Below are positions 1 through 9,546 of a stretch of 64,000 bases of DNA, piece after piece; position 1 is the first letter of the stretch, and each line of letters begins with the position of its first letter. Made by a program: the position numbers and the translations under genes. Source of the DNA: an uncultured Pseudomonadota bacterium (GTDB lineage: Bacteria > Myxococcota_A > UBA796 > GCA-2862545); the NCBI GenBank assembly GCA_913061235.1, contig CAJXTB010000026.1, forward strand, positions 1 through 64,000, in the 5' to 3' direction. A model generated the notes under the pieces. It did no database searches. It saw only the letters and a list, made by a program, of their open reading frames with translations, and was not told the origin of the DNA.

Positions 1-94
1 CGTCCAGGTCTGCCGTGGCGTCCAGCTCCGCCGAGACCTTTGTACAGGCTGACAAAGCCAGCGCAGCACTCACACTCAAGACAAATCTGGTCAT
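1..94 (-). CDS. Lipoprotein, N-terminal part only (cut by window edge)
   Basis: The visible 31 residues form a bacterial lipoprotein signal peptide: a short positive start (MTRF), a hydrophobic stretch and the lipobox LSAC with the lipidated Cys at residue 18. An AAGGAG ribosome site lies 8-9 bases upstream of the ATG at 94. The mature start is acidic and Ala-rich. The rest lies left of the window, so function cannot be stated. Confidence 0.7.
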   Translation of the reverse strand, partial: MTRFVLSVSAALALSACTKVSAELDATADLD

Positions 95-512
95 GGCGAC
101 GACTCCTTCGAGGCTATCAGTATGAACCAAACCACAGGACGTTCGCCACCCTTTCGCCCTAATATGTTGCAAACAACCGCCACAAAATCCCGTTCAGAGA
201 TGGGGGCCACCGAAGGCCCGAAGGCAACTCGGACGAGGGCTCTCGGCCGCTGGCTCGTGCGAGCACGTACGACGAAGTCCGGGTGCAGACGCCAATGTGC
301 CACGACGGATGGGTCGTTCATCGGTGGGCGGTGTCGGCGCATGGCATTGCCTTCAAGAGCCTGTTCGACATCACCGATGAGCGCAATGCGGGACGACCGG
401 TGCAGCATCTGCCTGGACGCGAATCAGGGTGTACCGATCTCGGCACTCTTCTTACTGCAATCCATTATGGACCCAGAGGTTCAAAACAGGTATGCTGTCC
501 GGGGAGTCCGGT
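95..512. other. Intergenic region, no supported gene
   Basis: About 420 bases lie between the leftward lipoprotein and the rightward TetR gene. Open frames occur on both strands, but their translations are Arg/Pro/Ser-rich with no domain, no hydrophobic pattern and no good ribosome site. It presumably holds the two divergent promoters; I cannot place them with confidence. Confidence 0.4.
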
Positions 513-1082
513 ATGGCGCGTCGACGTGAATTTGATGAGGCAACGGTGGTCAACCAGGCCATGGAGTTGTTCTGGCGTCGTGGCTACCGCGGTGCCACCC
601 CGCAGGCGTTGACCGAAGCGACCGGCCTGTCTAAGAGCAGTCTATACGCGACCTTTGAGAGCAAGCAGGGCTTGTTTCTCGTTGCTCTTGAGCACTACAT
701 TGACGGCCAGGTCCAGGTTGTCTCGACCGTCCTTGCGGAAGGCCGTCTACGACGTGGCCTGGAGAGGATGTACGAAGCGCTCTTGGGTATCGCAACGACT
801 GGGCGCACCTGTCTCGTCTGCACATCAACGGTTGAAGCCCCCCTGGAGGATGCCGCAGTGGCGGCTCTGGTCCGGCGGGGCCACGAAGCCATCGAGCAAG
901 TGCTGTTCGAGCGGCTGGTTCGCGCTCAGACCGAAGGCGACCTGGATGCCGGCAGAGACCCACGCGTTCTGGCTCGCTTCATCGTCACCAACAACATGGG
1001 CCTCATGGTATCGGCGCGGGTAAATCCGGACCTTGCCGCGCTCCGTGAGGTCGCTGCAGAAGTCGTGCGCGCCGTCTGTTGA
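513..1082 (+). CDS. TetR/AcrR family transcriptional regulator
   Basis: A 189-residue TetR-type repressor. The N-terminal helix-turn-helix is clear: FDEATVVNQAMELFWRRGY, then GATPQALTEATGLSKSSLY and FESKQGLF, the classic TetR recognition-helix pattern at about residues 8-50. The C-terminal two thirds should be the ligand-binding and dimer domain. I chose the ATG at 513 because MARRREFDE is the usual family start and a GGGGAG site lies 7 bases upstream; an ATG at 492 is also possible. It is followed in the same direction by a short-chain dehydrogenase, a common regulator/target pairing. The effector is unknown. Confidence 0.9.
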   Translation: MARRREFDEATVVNQAMELFWRRGYRGATPQALTEATGLSKSSLYATFESKQGLFLVALEHYIDGQVQVVSTVLAEGRLRRGLERMYEALLGIATTGRTCLVCTSTVEAPLEDAAVAALVRRGHEAIEQVLFERLVRAQTEGDLDAGRDPRVLARFIVTNNMGLMVSARVNPDLAALREVAAEVVRAVC

Positions 1083-1177
1083 TGGCGGGCCCTGTGCCAA
1101 TAGCGGCCGCATTTTTTTGATTCGTAATTGGACCTAGAATTCCAAAACTCATCCCACCTCGTCACACTGGACATCTC

Positions 1178-2158
1178 ATGAACACCAAGACCATCCTGAT
1201 TACCGGCTCCAACTCTGGCATTGGCCTCGAAGCCGCACGCAAGCTCGCCGCAAAGCCCGAGTGGGGAATCATTGTGCTGGGCGCTCGGTCCAAGGCGAAA
1301 GCCGAAGCGGCGCGAGACAACATCATGGCAACGACGGGGCGCAGCGCTGACGATTTTCGGAACCTGATTGTCGACCTCGTAGACCCGGCGTCGGTTCAGG
1401 CCGCAGTCCAGGACGTCGCCCAACAGGGTCTGCGCTTCGATGCTGTGGTGCTGAACGCCGGCGGCATGCCTTCGGCCAACGGAGGAGAGCTACAGAAAGT
1501 GCCTTCCGGTCAGTCGAAGCTGTTCGCCATGAATGTGGGCGGACATGCGGCGCTCGTGAACGGCTTGCTGGAGGGGGGGCACTTCTCAGAGCACGCCACC
1601 GTGGTGTTTGCTGCGAGCGAGGCCAGCCGTGGCATCCCAATGATGATGGCAAAGGCCGCCAAGCTGCCTGATGGGTATGCCGACGTTGACGCCGCACTGG
1701 ATGCCATCGTCACTGGTGACCACGTGCAGAAGGTGGACGACATGTACGAGTACGGCCTCGTCAAGCTTCTCGGCGCTGTGTGGATGACCGAACTCGCGCA
1801 CCGCCATCCCAGCTCGCTACGGGCGATTGCGGTCAGCCCAGGAATGACCGGTGGTACCAACGCGATGGCTGAGATGCCGTCCCTGATGAAGACAATGATG
1901 ACCTGGGTGATGCTGCCCATGATGAGCCTGTTCGGCATGGCCCACAAGGTTGGGAACGGGGCGGATCGGTACCTGCAGGCACTCGAAGACGAGAGCTTGG
2001 TCAACGGCGGCTTCTACGCGAGCCCAGGAAGCAAGTTGACCGGACCGCTCACCCTTCAGTCCACCACCGCGCAGCCCTTGCTGAACGACGAGCCATTCAT
2101 CCGCGCCGTCGGCCGTCTGATGGACCGTCTGCCACAAGCCCCTGTCGCCGCGAAGTAG
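1178..2158 (+). CDS. Short-chain dehydrogenase/reductase (SDR)
   Basis: A 326-residue NAD(P)-dependent oxidoreductase with a Rossmann fold. Visible motifs are the cofactor loop TGSNSGIG at residues 8-15, LNAGG (the NAG motif) near residue 92, and YGLVK as the YxxxK catalytic pair near residue 191. The serine of the triad probably lies in VFAASEASRG. It is longer than the usual 250 residues, with a Met-rich C-terminal extension that resembles the retinol-dehydrogenase or protochlorophyllide-reductase-like SDR group. It lies 95 bases after the TetR gene and is probably controlled by it. The substrate is unknown. Confidence 0.88.
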   Translation: MNTKTILITGSNSGIGLEAARKLAAKPEWGIIVLGARSKAKAEAARDNIMATTGRSADDFRNLIVDLVDPASVQAAVQDVAQQGLRFDAVVLNAGGMPSANGGELQKVPSGQSKLFAMNVGGHAALVNGLLEGGHFSEHATVVFAASEASRGIPMMMAKAAKLPDGYADVDAALDAIVTGDHVQKVDDMYEYGLVKLLGAVWMTELAHRHPSSLRAIAVSPGMTGGTNAMAEMPSLMKTMMTWVMLPMMSLFGMAHKVGNGADRYLQALEDESLVNGGFYASPGSKLTGPLTLQSTTAQPLLNDEPFIRAVGRLMDRLPQAPVAAK

Positions 2159-2284
2159 GTCATTCCCCCTCGCTCATCAGCTCGCTAGGGTCATCCTGTC
2201 GCCCAAAATGCGCTCTCCAACGGTGCTTCAGCGACTGCCAGCGATGGCTCACACCCGCTCCAACGCGGGCGTCGATTCACCCCG

Positions 2285-4420
2285 TCAGGGCGACGCCTCG
2301 GGCGGCAGAAAGGTGTGGGTCTGGGCGGGTAGGCTCCAGTCGGCGGACTGACGGCTTCTACTATGCGCCTGGATTCCCCAGCAATTTTCCACTTGCGAAA
2401 TCGAGACGGTCTCGGAGTCAAGTTCAGTGGACTCAGGCTGCCAGTACAGAGGCTCGCCAAGGTCCCACGGACCTGCGCCGTGCAGCACAACAGGCTGGTC
2501 GCCCACGTTTCGCTCAAAGTGGGCACCGTTCTCCACTGCAAAAAATGCAGCTTCACGGGCTTGATCTGGCCAATTACAATCGCCCGTCGTAATTCCCCTG
2601 GGGATGTTGTGACGTCTGTCGACCACCAACACGACAGCCGGATTCGCAATCGCATTCTGGCCAGACATGGAGACATACCCAATCGCTGCTCCCCCTGCGC
2701 GCCGGTTCACCAAGCACGTAGAGGACGAAACCGCCCCCATAGACGTGGGAACCCGAAGCTGTATCTCCACGGAGTCCAGATCCACATCCATCGACACTGT
2801 GCCGCCCTGCCAGTCGCTACGCCTCACTGGGTCAACGCATCCCCCGCCCTCCAAATAATCGAAACGGGCAACATGATCGACGTCGTCCCGAATCGACACA
2901 TCACCGCCTGGAATGCGACGCTCGGCTAGGCACACCTCACCTAGGCAGTCCGAGTCCATGCAATCGGCGTCTCCATCAAGGTCGTTGTCGAGACCGTCGA
3001 CGCAGTTTTCAACGCACACCACCGCAGCGGCACACTCGGAATCTTCGCAGTCAATCAAGCCATTCGCATTGTCATCGACGCCGTTATTGCACACCTCATC
3101 GTCCACTTCCGGCGTGCAGTCGGGGTCAAGAGACCACCCCAAGCCGTCCCCATCGATATCTCGGAGGTCGGGGCCGATACACTCCTCCAGAATCGGCCCA
3201 CAATCGGGATCTGGGTCAAAGTCATTTTCCCACGACTTCACGTCGGCGTATCCATCTCCGTCATTGTCTAGGCCGTCGTGACACAGGAGCTCTACGGTAC
3301 ACCCGGGGGCGCCAAAACAGGTCGGATCGGAGCAGTCCGCCGCCCCCGAGTTGTTGTTGTCCAGACCGTCCGTACAGTCGGACTCGCCTGGGCAGTCGGC
3401 TTGCCCGGTACAGTCACGGTCAGCACAGTCAATTCGTCCGTCGTAGTCGTTGTCTTGACCGTCTGCGCAGGCCGTCTCAACGGCACAGGCAAAGTGGCTC
3501 TCACAGTCCGTATCGAGGCAGTCCACCAGACTGTCTGCGTCATTGTCGACGCCATCTACGCAGACCTCGGACCCGCTTGCTGGGATGTTGCGGGAACCCG
3601 TGAGCGTGCCCGCTGTGATGGACACACCCGCTGGCACTTCCGTGTTTTGCCGGAGCACTGCGGCTTCGCCAACCGACACATCATTACCCAGCTCTGCACG
3701 GCCGCGAATGCGGGCATCTGCACCCACCTGCGTACGTTCACCAAGCACGCTGTGCGGACCGAGGACAGCACCGGCTCCGACCACTGAGTCGTCCCCAATA
3801 CGTGCGAGGCGTGCAATGCGTACGCCGTCATGCAGCGTCACTCGGTGACCGATCTGACTGTGGCTGCCGGTGCTGACGTCGCTCCCCAGCGTTGATTGGC
3901 TTCCCACCACACCGCGCACAATAGACCGCTCACCGACACGCGTCATTGGGCCCAAAACCCCTCGCCAACCCAGTACACCATCCGCGGCTAGGCGGGAATC
4001 TTCGCGCATTTCCCCGCGAGAGGCGGCGCGCAGCCCCACCTGTGCACCACTCGCAACGACACCACCGCGAATCACGAGGCCTTGGGCCAAGACCCGGGCG
4101 GGCCCCTGGAGAGCGGCATCTTCGAGGCGTCCACCAATGATGGCGCCGTCTCCAACCAGTGCATCAACCCCGATGTACGCGCGACGCAGCAACACCACAT
4201 CGTTGCCGATGACCGCACCGGCCGAAATCGTGACCTGCCGGGCGATGACCACGTTGCTTCCCAAGGTGGCTGTAGGGTCCGCGCAGGCGTCACCGTATCC
4301 ATCAGCGTTGGTGTCAGCCTGGTCCGCGTTGTTGACGTACAGGCAGTTATCTACGGCGTCATCAATGGCGTCGCCATCAAGGTCTCCGCTCCATGCCAGC
4401 GCACTCAATATCAACCACAT
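2285..4420 (-). CDS. Secreted hexapeptide-stalk protein with MopE-like Cys/Asp repeats
   Basis: A 711-residue exported protein. It starts at the ATG at 4420, where GGGGAG sits 5 bases upstream and a short signal peptide (MWLILSALAWS) follows. Residues about 12-50 are DxDxDG-type acidic calcium-binding repeats. Residues about 50-285 are left-handed beta-helix hexapeptide repeats (IGDDSVVGAGAVLG type). Residues about 290-500 carry at least six repeats of the type C-x-DGxDND-xDG-xxDC, as in the MopE and Myxococcota surface families. The last 210 residues are an unassigned head with few Cys. The stalk resembles those of the genes at 7855, 9547 and 47691, though more diverged. Probable cell-surface or extracellular calcium-binding adhesin; the exact role is unknown. 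Confidence 0.8.
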   Translation of the reverse strand: MWLILSALAWSGDLDGDAIDDAVDNCLYVNNADQADTNADGYGDACADPTATLGSNVVIARQVTISAGAVIGNDVVLLRRAYIGVDALVGDGAIIGGRLEDAALQGPARVLAQGLVIRGGVVASGAQVGLRAASRGEMREDSRLAADGVLGWRGVLGPMTRVGERSIVRGVVGSQSTLGSDVSTGSHSQIGHRVTLHDGVRIARLARIGDDSVVGAGAVLGPHSVLGERTQVGADARIRGRAELGNDVSVGEAAVLRQNTEVPAGVSITAGTLTGSRNIPASGSEVCVDGVDNDADSLVDCLDTDCESHFACAVETACADGQDNDYDGRIDCADRDCTGQADCPGESDCTDGLDNNNSGAADCSDPTCFGAPGCTVELLCHDGLDNDGDGYADVKSWENDFDPDPDCGPILEECIGPDLRDIDGDGLGWSLDPDCTPEVDDEVCNNGVDDNANGLIDCEDSECAAAVVCVENCVDGLDNDLDGDADCMDSDCLGEVCLAERRIPGGDVSIRDDVDHVARFDYLEGGGCVDPVRRSDWQGGTVSMDVDLDSVEIQLRVPTSMGAVSSSTCLVNRRAGGAAIGYVSMSGQNAIANPAVVLVVDRRHNIPRGITTGDCNWPDQAREAAFFAVENGAHFERNVGDQPVVLHGAGPWDLGEPLYWQPESTELDSETVSISQVENCWGIQAHSRSRQSADWSLPAQTHTFLPPEASP

Positions 4421-4531
4421 GCCGTCTCCCCACCCGCCAACAGCCAGCGGGGGACGCGCAGGTTGATGAGTCACAACACGCTATCATGTCGAGGGACCAC
4501 GCTATCCGCATTTTGTAGTGTTTCCCTGCCT

Positions 4532-5362
4532 CTACGGGCTGACTGGCGCGGCGTTTCGGGCTGCGAGCACCCGCGCCGGCGGAGTCTTCAGGTCCCAGAC
4601 CAAGCCCACCCAGGACAGCACTCGGAGGACCTGGAAGGTGGGGTCGATCTGCCACCACAAGAACCCCTGGCGCGCGGAGACCTGATAGAAGTGGTGGTTG
4701 TTGTGCCAGCCCTCACCGAGCGTGAGTATGGCGAGCAGGAAGTTGTTGCGTGACGTATCTTCGGTGGCGTACGGACGGCGTCCCCAGACGTGGGCAACGC
4801 TGTTGACCGAGAAGGTCGCATGCTGCAGCAGAAGCAGCGGCAGTGTGAATCCCCAGACAAGCCCGTTCATGCCACCGACCATCGTCATTCCCACGGCCAG
4901 CGCGATGGGCGGGACCGTGTGGTAGCGCTCAAGCCAGCGCAGCTCAGGAATGCGGACGAGGTCGCGGATACGCCGGGCGTCGTGAGTCTGACCCTCGTTG
5001 CTCACCACCCACCCCATGTGCGCATGCAACAGACCGTGGTGCTTGGGGGAGTGGATGTCTTCCTTGTGGTCAGAGAACACGTGATGATGCCGGTGGTTGG
5101 CGGCCCACCACAGCACTCCCTTCTGCAGGGTGGACTGTGCAAGCACCGCTAGGACGAGCTGACCAGCCCGACTGGTACGGAAGCTCCTGTGGGAGAAGTA
5201 TCGATGATACCCCGCCGTGATCCCAAACATTCCAATGACGTAGACCGCGAAGGTGAGGAGCGCGAGCCCCCAGCTTGGCGGGTATAGAATCACGCCAAGT
5301 ACGGCGAGAACGTGCCAAGCGGCCAGGACAAAGGCTCGGATGGCAGGAAGTTTGGAATGCAA
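4532..5362 (-). CDS. Acyl-CoA/acyl-lipid fatty acid desaturase
   Basis: A 276-residue integral membrane desaturase that introduces a double bond, most likely delta-9, into fatty acyl chains using a di-iron centre. All three histidine boxes are present: HRYFSH at residues 53-58, HRHHH at residues 90-94 and GEGWHNNHH near residue 220. Hydrophobic segments near residues 8-50, 66-85 and 150-185 fit the four-helix membrane topology of the stearoyl-CoA desaturase family. It is a single gene between unrelated neighbours. The delta-9 specificity is inferred from the family. Confidence 0.93.
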   Translation of the reverse strand: MHSKLPAIRAFVLAAWHVLAVLGVILYPPSWGLALLTFAVYVIGMFGITAGYHRYFSHRSFRTSRAGQLVLAVLAQSTLQKGVLWWAANHRHHHVFSDHKEDIHSPKHHGLLHAHMGWVVSNEGQTHDARRIRDLVRIPELRWLERYHTVPPIALAVGMTMVGGMNGLVWGFTLPLLLLQHATFSVNSVAHVWGRRPYATEDTSRNNFLLAILTLGEGWHNNHHFYQVSARQGFLWWQIDPTFQVLRVLSWVGLVWDLKTPPARVLAARNAAPVSP

Positions 5363-5671
5363 GAAGGTCCCCCAGGTATGTCTACCCCTACCCTGCCCTC
5401 AGATTGCTCGTATTGAAAAGGCCAGGACTAGATAGGACAATTTTCGATACGCGGGAACGCCTCTGGGCAGGTCGAGGCACCTCGGGGGCCTGGGCTCTGC
5501 TCGGTTCGTCCAGTCTGGCTGACGCTTCAGAAGATAGCCACTTGGATGACTGCGCCATTCATCCGGACGAGGGCGCAAGGCACAACGAAACGACTTGAAG
5601 CGTCGGAAGGTGTCAGCGGCGTTCGCTGAGACCGGCGGCGCCCACTAATCGAAGGTCTCATTGGAGAACAC
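5363..5671. other. Intergenic region between divergent genes
   Basis: About 310 bases separate the leftward desaturase and the rightward methyltransferase. No convincing open frame, repeat or hairpin was seen. It should contain both promoters. A GGAG ribosome site for the methyltransferase lies just before 5672. Confidence 0.4.
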
Positions 5672-6733
5672 ATGGTCGCTCGTCGACGCGCCCTCTGGGC
5701 CCCCATCTTTCCATCGAAGAATCCGGTCACAGCGGTTCGCTCAGCCCGCTACTTCGCCCAACACGCCAGCATTGCGGTGCCGGCTTTGGTGGTCCATGCC
5801 CTTGCCGCAATGCGCAAGACAGACCTCGAAGAGATCCCGTACGACGCCGTAGATGCCATTCGCGTTCGCTACCGCCAGATCTTGGAGGATGACGTCACCC
5901 AAGCGGCAAACGGCGTCTACCCATGGTCGCTGTTGTTCGACTGGCCCGTCCGCCAATACGCCAGAGCCGTCCCCGGTGTCCTGCGCGACTTCTTCACCAT
6001 GGACAAGCGGCGAGTGGACCACGAGTGGTCGCTCAACGAGCCCGATGCAGACGCGTTCCCCAAGTACTACCGTCGTCAATACCACTGGCAGAAAGGGGGG
6101 TACCTCACTGACCGCTCGGCCCGGCTGTACGACCTAGGGGTTGAGTTGTTGTTCGTGGGTGGCGCAGATGTGATGCGTCGTCAGGTGATTCCGCCCATGA
6201 CGGCAGACTACGCCAACCATGACAACCCACGTATCTTGGACGTTGCCTGCGGAACCGGACACACGCTCGGCCAGATCGGCATGGCACTGCCGAACGCAGA
6301 ACTGCACGGTGTGGACTTGTCTCCTGCGTACGTTCGCCATGCCGCGAAGAACGCTCCCAGCAGCGCCACACTGCTCGTCAATGACGCACGGTGCCTGCCG
6401 TACCCTGATGACCACTTCGAGGTGGTGACGTCTACCTACCTGTTTCATGAGCTGCCGGACGCCTGCCGAACCGCTGTGATTGAGGAGATGATTCGTGTGG
6501 CAAAGCCAGGCGGACTCATCGTTATTCAGGACTCTGCCCAGCTAGATGACGCACCCGAGCTCGCCGAGTTCTTGCACGCGTTCGGACGCGACATGCATGA
6601 GCCGTACTACGAGAGCTACCTGAATGACCCGCTCCAAGACCGGCTTGAGAGAGCCGGTCTCGCGATTCAATCGGTGCGGTCGCAATACCTGGCCAAGACC
6701 GTGACGGCACGGGTCCCAGAGAACGTCGCCTAG
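5672..6733 (+). CDS. Class I SAM-dependent methyltransferase
   Basis: A 353-residue protein. A poorly recognised 190-residue N-terminal helical domain precedes a class I methyltransferase domain. SAM-binding motif I is ILDVACGTGHTLGQI near residue 190, followed by an acidic motif II (LHGVDLSP) and a motif with VVTSTYLFHELP. The arrangement resembles ubiquinone/menaquinone-type (Methyltransf_11) enzymes. GGAG lies 7 bases before the ATG. Its TAG stop overlaps the convergent hydrolase stop at the palindrome CTAG (6730-6733). The substrate is not evident. Confidence 0.87.
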   Translation: MVARRRALWAPIFPSKNPVTAVRSARYFAQHASIAVPALVVHALAAMRKTDLEEIPYDAVDAIRVRYRQILEDDVTQAANGVYPWSLLFDWPVRQYARAVPGVLRDFFTMDKRRVDHEWSLNEPDADAFPKYYRRQYHWQKGGYLTDRSARLYDLGVELLFVGGADVMRRQVIPPMTADYANHDNPRILDVACGTGHTLGQIGMALPNAELHGVDLSPAYVRHAAKNAPSSATLLVNDARCLPYPDDHFEVVTSTYLFHELPDACRTAVIEEMIRVAKPGGLIVIQDSAQLDDAPELAEFLHAFGRDMHEPYYESYLNDPLQDRLERAGLAIQSVRSQYLAKTVTARVPENVA

Positions 6734-7683
6734 GCGCGAGACCGCTTGAAACGAATCTTACGAACGGCGAAGGCGATGCCTTGGCCATTGAGGTCCACAT
6801 CTGTGGCCACAATGCCGGTTGCCGCCTCGGCTACGTCATGTCCAAGAGCGCGCAGCTGCGCCTCAATGATCTCGCGCGCTCTCCGGCTACAGTAGGCGTC
6901 CAAGGCGTCGTCGTGTAGGTCGTTGTCTAGGGCGTGCTGGACGACTGCTTCGTAGTCGGTGAGCTGCGCATGCATCTGTGAGAGTGCTGTAGTTAGGTCG
7001 GTATGGGCGCCAAAGTGCGTTGGGTAGACGGTCTTGGCTCCCGTCGCCACAATGCGGTCGAGCGAGGCATGGGCGGCGGGTCCGTCGAAGTCTGTGGGGG
7101 ATGTACTCGCAAGAGCGAGCGTGCCGTTGCCTTGCATGTGCGGGTACAGCACACCGAAGCTGTCCCCAGTAAAGACGCTGTTGCTGGCGTCGTCGTAGAC
7201 ACAAAAGTGGTGGTTGGCGTGCCCTCGGGTGTGCAGGAAGGTCAGCGTGCGCCCACCAAGTGTGACCGTCTCATCATCCGCCATGATTCGCACACGGTCT
7301 GCCGGCACGGGCTCAATGACGCCGTACAGCTCGTCAAACGCCTCTTGTCCGTACACTGCGGTCGCACCAGCGATGATTCGAGCGGGGTCAATCGCGTGAG
7401 GTGCCGCTTTGGGGTGGGCCAGAAGCACCGCGTTCGGACAGGCGGCCATCAGGGTTCCAGCGCCACCCGCATGGTCCAGGTGGATGTGCGTGATGATGAC
7501 GTATTTGACGGCATCTGGGGTCAGTCCGGCATCTGCAAGAGCCTGGAGTAAGGTAGGCACACACGCCGACGTGTTTGTCTCGATGAACGCCGCTTGTCCG
7601 TCGTCCACCAGGAGGTACGCCGCGGCGACCTTGGGGACGCCGGTGTACAAGGTGTCGATTGTGATGACGTCAGCTGTGGACAT
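6730..7683 (-). CDS. Metallo-beta-lactamase-fold hydrolase
   Basis: A 317-residue metal-dependent hydrolase. The zinc-binding signature THIHLDHAGG lies near residue 81, with later histidine ligands in THGRG-like HTRGHANHH and in YPTHFGAHTDL. A conserved aspartate sits in FTGDSFG. I chose the ATG at 7683 because it has an AGAGG site and gives the usual family start (vITIDTLYTG); an upstream start is in frame but unsupported. The family includes glyoxalase II-like and lactonase enzymes and the substrate cannot be named. It is convergent with the methyltransferase and shares the CTAG stop overlap. Confidence 0.88.
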   Translation of the reverse strand: MSTADVITIDTLYTGVPKVAAAYLLVDDGQAAFIETNTSACVPTLLQALADAGLTPDAVKYVIITHIHLDHAGGAGTLMAACPNAVLLAHPKAAPHAIDPARIIAGATAVYGQEAFDELYGVIEPVPADRVRIMADDETVTLGGRTLTFLHTRGHANHHFCVYDDASNSVFTGDSFGVLYPHMQGNGTLALASTSPTDFDGPAAHASLDRIVATGAKTVYPTHFGAHTDLTTALSQMHAQLTDYEAVVQHALDNDLHDDALDAYCSRRAREIIEAQLRALGHDVAEAATGIVATDVDLNGQGIAFAVRKIRFKRSRA

Positions 7684-7854
7684 GGGGACCTCTGCGTGGG
7701 TGAGCGGTCTAGCCGCGTCAACGCGGGTTCGCGACTCGCACGTCAAACGGGCCAGTCCCGCCGTTCCGCATCCTCAGTGACAGCACTGCAATGGGCTTCC
7801 CAAATCAGAGTCCTCAGCTTAAGGTGCCTGACAACACTCGATTGGGGAGAATAT

Positions 7855-9468
7855 ATGGTTCGGTGCAGCTTTTTGGTCTGGATGGTCACGGGTTCGGTCG
7901 CATTTGCAGCGGATTCGAACGGCGACGGATGCCAAGACGAGTACGCGGCAAACAGTGCCTGCGTCGACGTTGACGCAACAGTCGATGTTTCGAGCACAGT
8001 TGGCGCCAACGCGTCTGTTCTTGAGAGCGCTTCGATTGGCCCGCAGGTCGCCTTGGGATCTGGCGTTGTCGTAGCAGCCCGTGCGTCGCTCGCCGGACGT
8101 GTTGCCCACACCAGCAACCCCCTACCAATCGGAGCCAACTCGGTCATTGGTCGGAGCGCTCAGCTCGGCGCTGACCATGTTCTTGGAACGGACGTCACCA
8201 TTGGACGGTCTGCTGTCGCCGGTGCTCGGCTCACCGTCGCGAACGGCGGAAGCCTTGGGTACGGCGCCCAGGTCGGAACAGACGTCAACATTGGCGCCGG
8301 GGCCGTCGTCGGCAACCTGGTCACCCTTGGCGACTTCACCACGCTTGGTGACAACGCCGTGGTCGCTCGCGGTGTCACCGTCGCAAATGCACCGAATGCG
8401 GGGGGCAGCACTTCCATCAACGGGATCGTTGGACCCGACGTCACACTCGCAGCTGGCGCGCGCATCGAACAGGGCGCGCGCATTCGCAAGCAGGCCGACA
8501 TTGGCGCTGGCGCTGCTGTAGAAGCGAGCGGACGAGTGGGTCGCGGGGCCACTATCGAGGCCGGAGCCACGGTCTTCGGACGCGTGGGCGCGAATGCAAC
8601 GGTGGGTGCTGGAGCCACAGTAGGCGCCGGGGCGACCGTCGGCCGAGGCGCACAGGTCTGCGAGGGTGCGTCGCTTCCGGACAACGCCACGGTTGGAAGT
8701 GGAGCGCTGTTCCCCGAGAGTGGATGTACGCTGCCCACCAGCTGCAAAGACGTACTCGACGACAATCCATCAGCGGCGTCTGGTGTGTACAGCATCGATG
8801 CCGATGGTGCAGGGGCCAAAGAGGCCTTCGATGCCTACTGTGACATGGACACAGACGGTGGCGGCTGGACGCTTACGGCGTCCGTTGTGACACAGAGTTC
8901 GTTCTGGAGTGTTGGCAGCTACAGCATTTCCACGGGCGCTCGTTCCGAGACGCTGGGTACTGCCGCGCTCGACAGCAACTACGTGCTCAAGCTCGGCAGC
9001 TGGAGTGACATCCTCGCTAACAGCAGCGGCAGTAGTGAAGTCCGCGTTCGGGTACGCACCGCGGCAGGCTCCGACGTGACCCTCGGTCGACTCACCGGCA
9101 TGCAGATGGCACAAGACGGAACCTTCATCACGAATCCAACAGCGGCGTACAAGGGCAACGGCGTCCAGGTCACGCCGGCTACCAATGCCTGCGTCATCCA
9201 GTACAGCAGTCACTTCACGGGCACGGTCACGGCCGAGGCCTTCAACTCCCCTGACAGTGGCTGTGCAGGCGGACATCTGGGATGGAACGGCAGCTGTGGC
9301 TATACATCCATGGGCCACAGCGGCTCCTACTACGGCAGCGGCACGGACAAGTTCATGCACGCGTGCTCACTAGACCTGCAGTATTACTGCAGTAGCAACA
9401 ACACGACCGGCCCCACCAACGGGAGGTCTGGATGCTACTACCAACGAAAGTGGTACTACGTCCGGTAG
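7855..9468 (+). CDS. Secreted hexapeptide-stalk protein with fibrinogen-like head (copy 1)
   Basis: A 537-residue exported protein. It has a Sec signal peptide (cleavage after SVAFA, residue 18), a DSNGDGCQDEY acidic cap at residues 20-30, and a long left-handed beta-helix of hexapeptide repeats at residues about 40-285 (IGPQVALGSG, VGANATVGAGATVG). The C-terminal head starts near residue 297 with CKDV, GVYSIDADG and FDAYCDMDTDGGGWTL. This is the start of a fibrinogen-related domain, ending in a Cys/Tyr/Gly-rich stretch and WYYVR. A GGGGAG site lies 6 bases upstream. The stalk is very close to the next gene while the heads have diverged, indicating tandem duplication. Probable lectin-like surface adhesin; the ligand is unknown. 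Confidence 0.83.
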   Translation: MVRCSFLVWMVTGSVAFAADSNGDGCQDEYAANSACVDVDATVDVSSTVGANASVLESASIGPQVALGSGVVVAARASLAGRVAHTSNPLPIGANSVIGRSAQLGADHVLGTDVTIGRSAVAGARLTVANGGSLGYGAQVGTDVNIGAGAVVGNLVTLGDFTTLGDNAVVARGVTVANAPNAGGSTSINGIVGPDVTLAAGARIEQGARIRKQADIGAGAAVEASGRVGRGATIEAGATVFGRVGANATVGAGATVGAGATVGRGAQVCEGASLPDNATVGSGALFPESGCTLPTSCKDVLDDNPSAASGVYSIDADGAGAKEAFDAYCDMDTDGGGWTLTASVVTQSSFWSVGSYSISTGARSETLGTAALDSNYVLKLGSWSDILANSSGSSEVRVRVRTAAGSDVTLGRLTGMQMAQDGTFITNPTAAYKGNGVQVTPATNACVIQYSSHFTGTVTAEAFNSPDSGCAGGHLGWNGSCGYTSMGHSGSYYGSGTDKFMHACSLDLQYYCSSNNTTGPTNGRSGCYYQRKWYYVR

Positions 9469-9546
9469 GTGCCTGGTCTGGTTGGGGTACACCTGTTGAT
9501 GGCCCCCCCGTTTTGGTGCAAAGCATAGTTTTATAGTGGAGAACAC

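Noticed and set aside
95-512. Open frames in both directions of about 100-135 codons
   Set aside because: Arg/Pro/Ser-rich translations, no domain, overlapping each other and no good start site; they are typical high-GC spurious frames.
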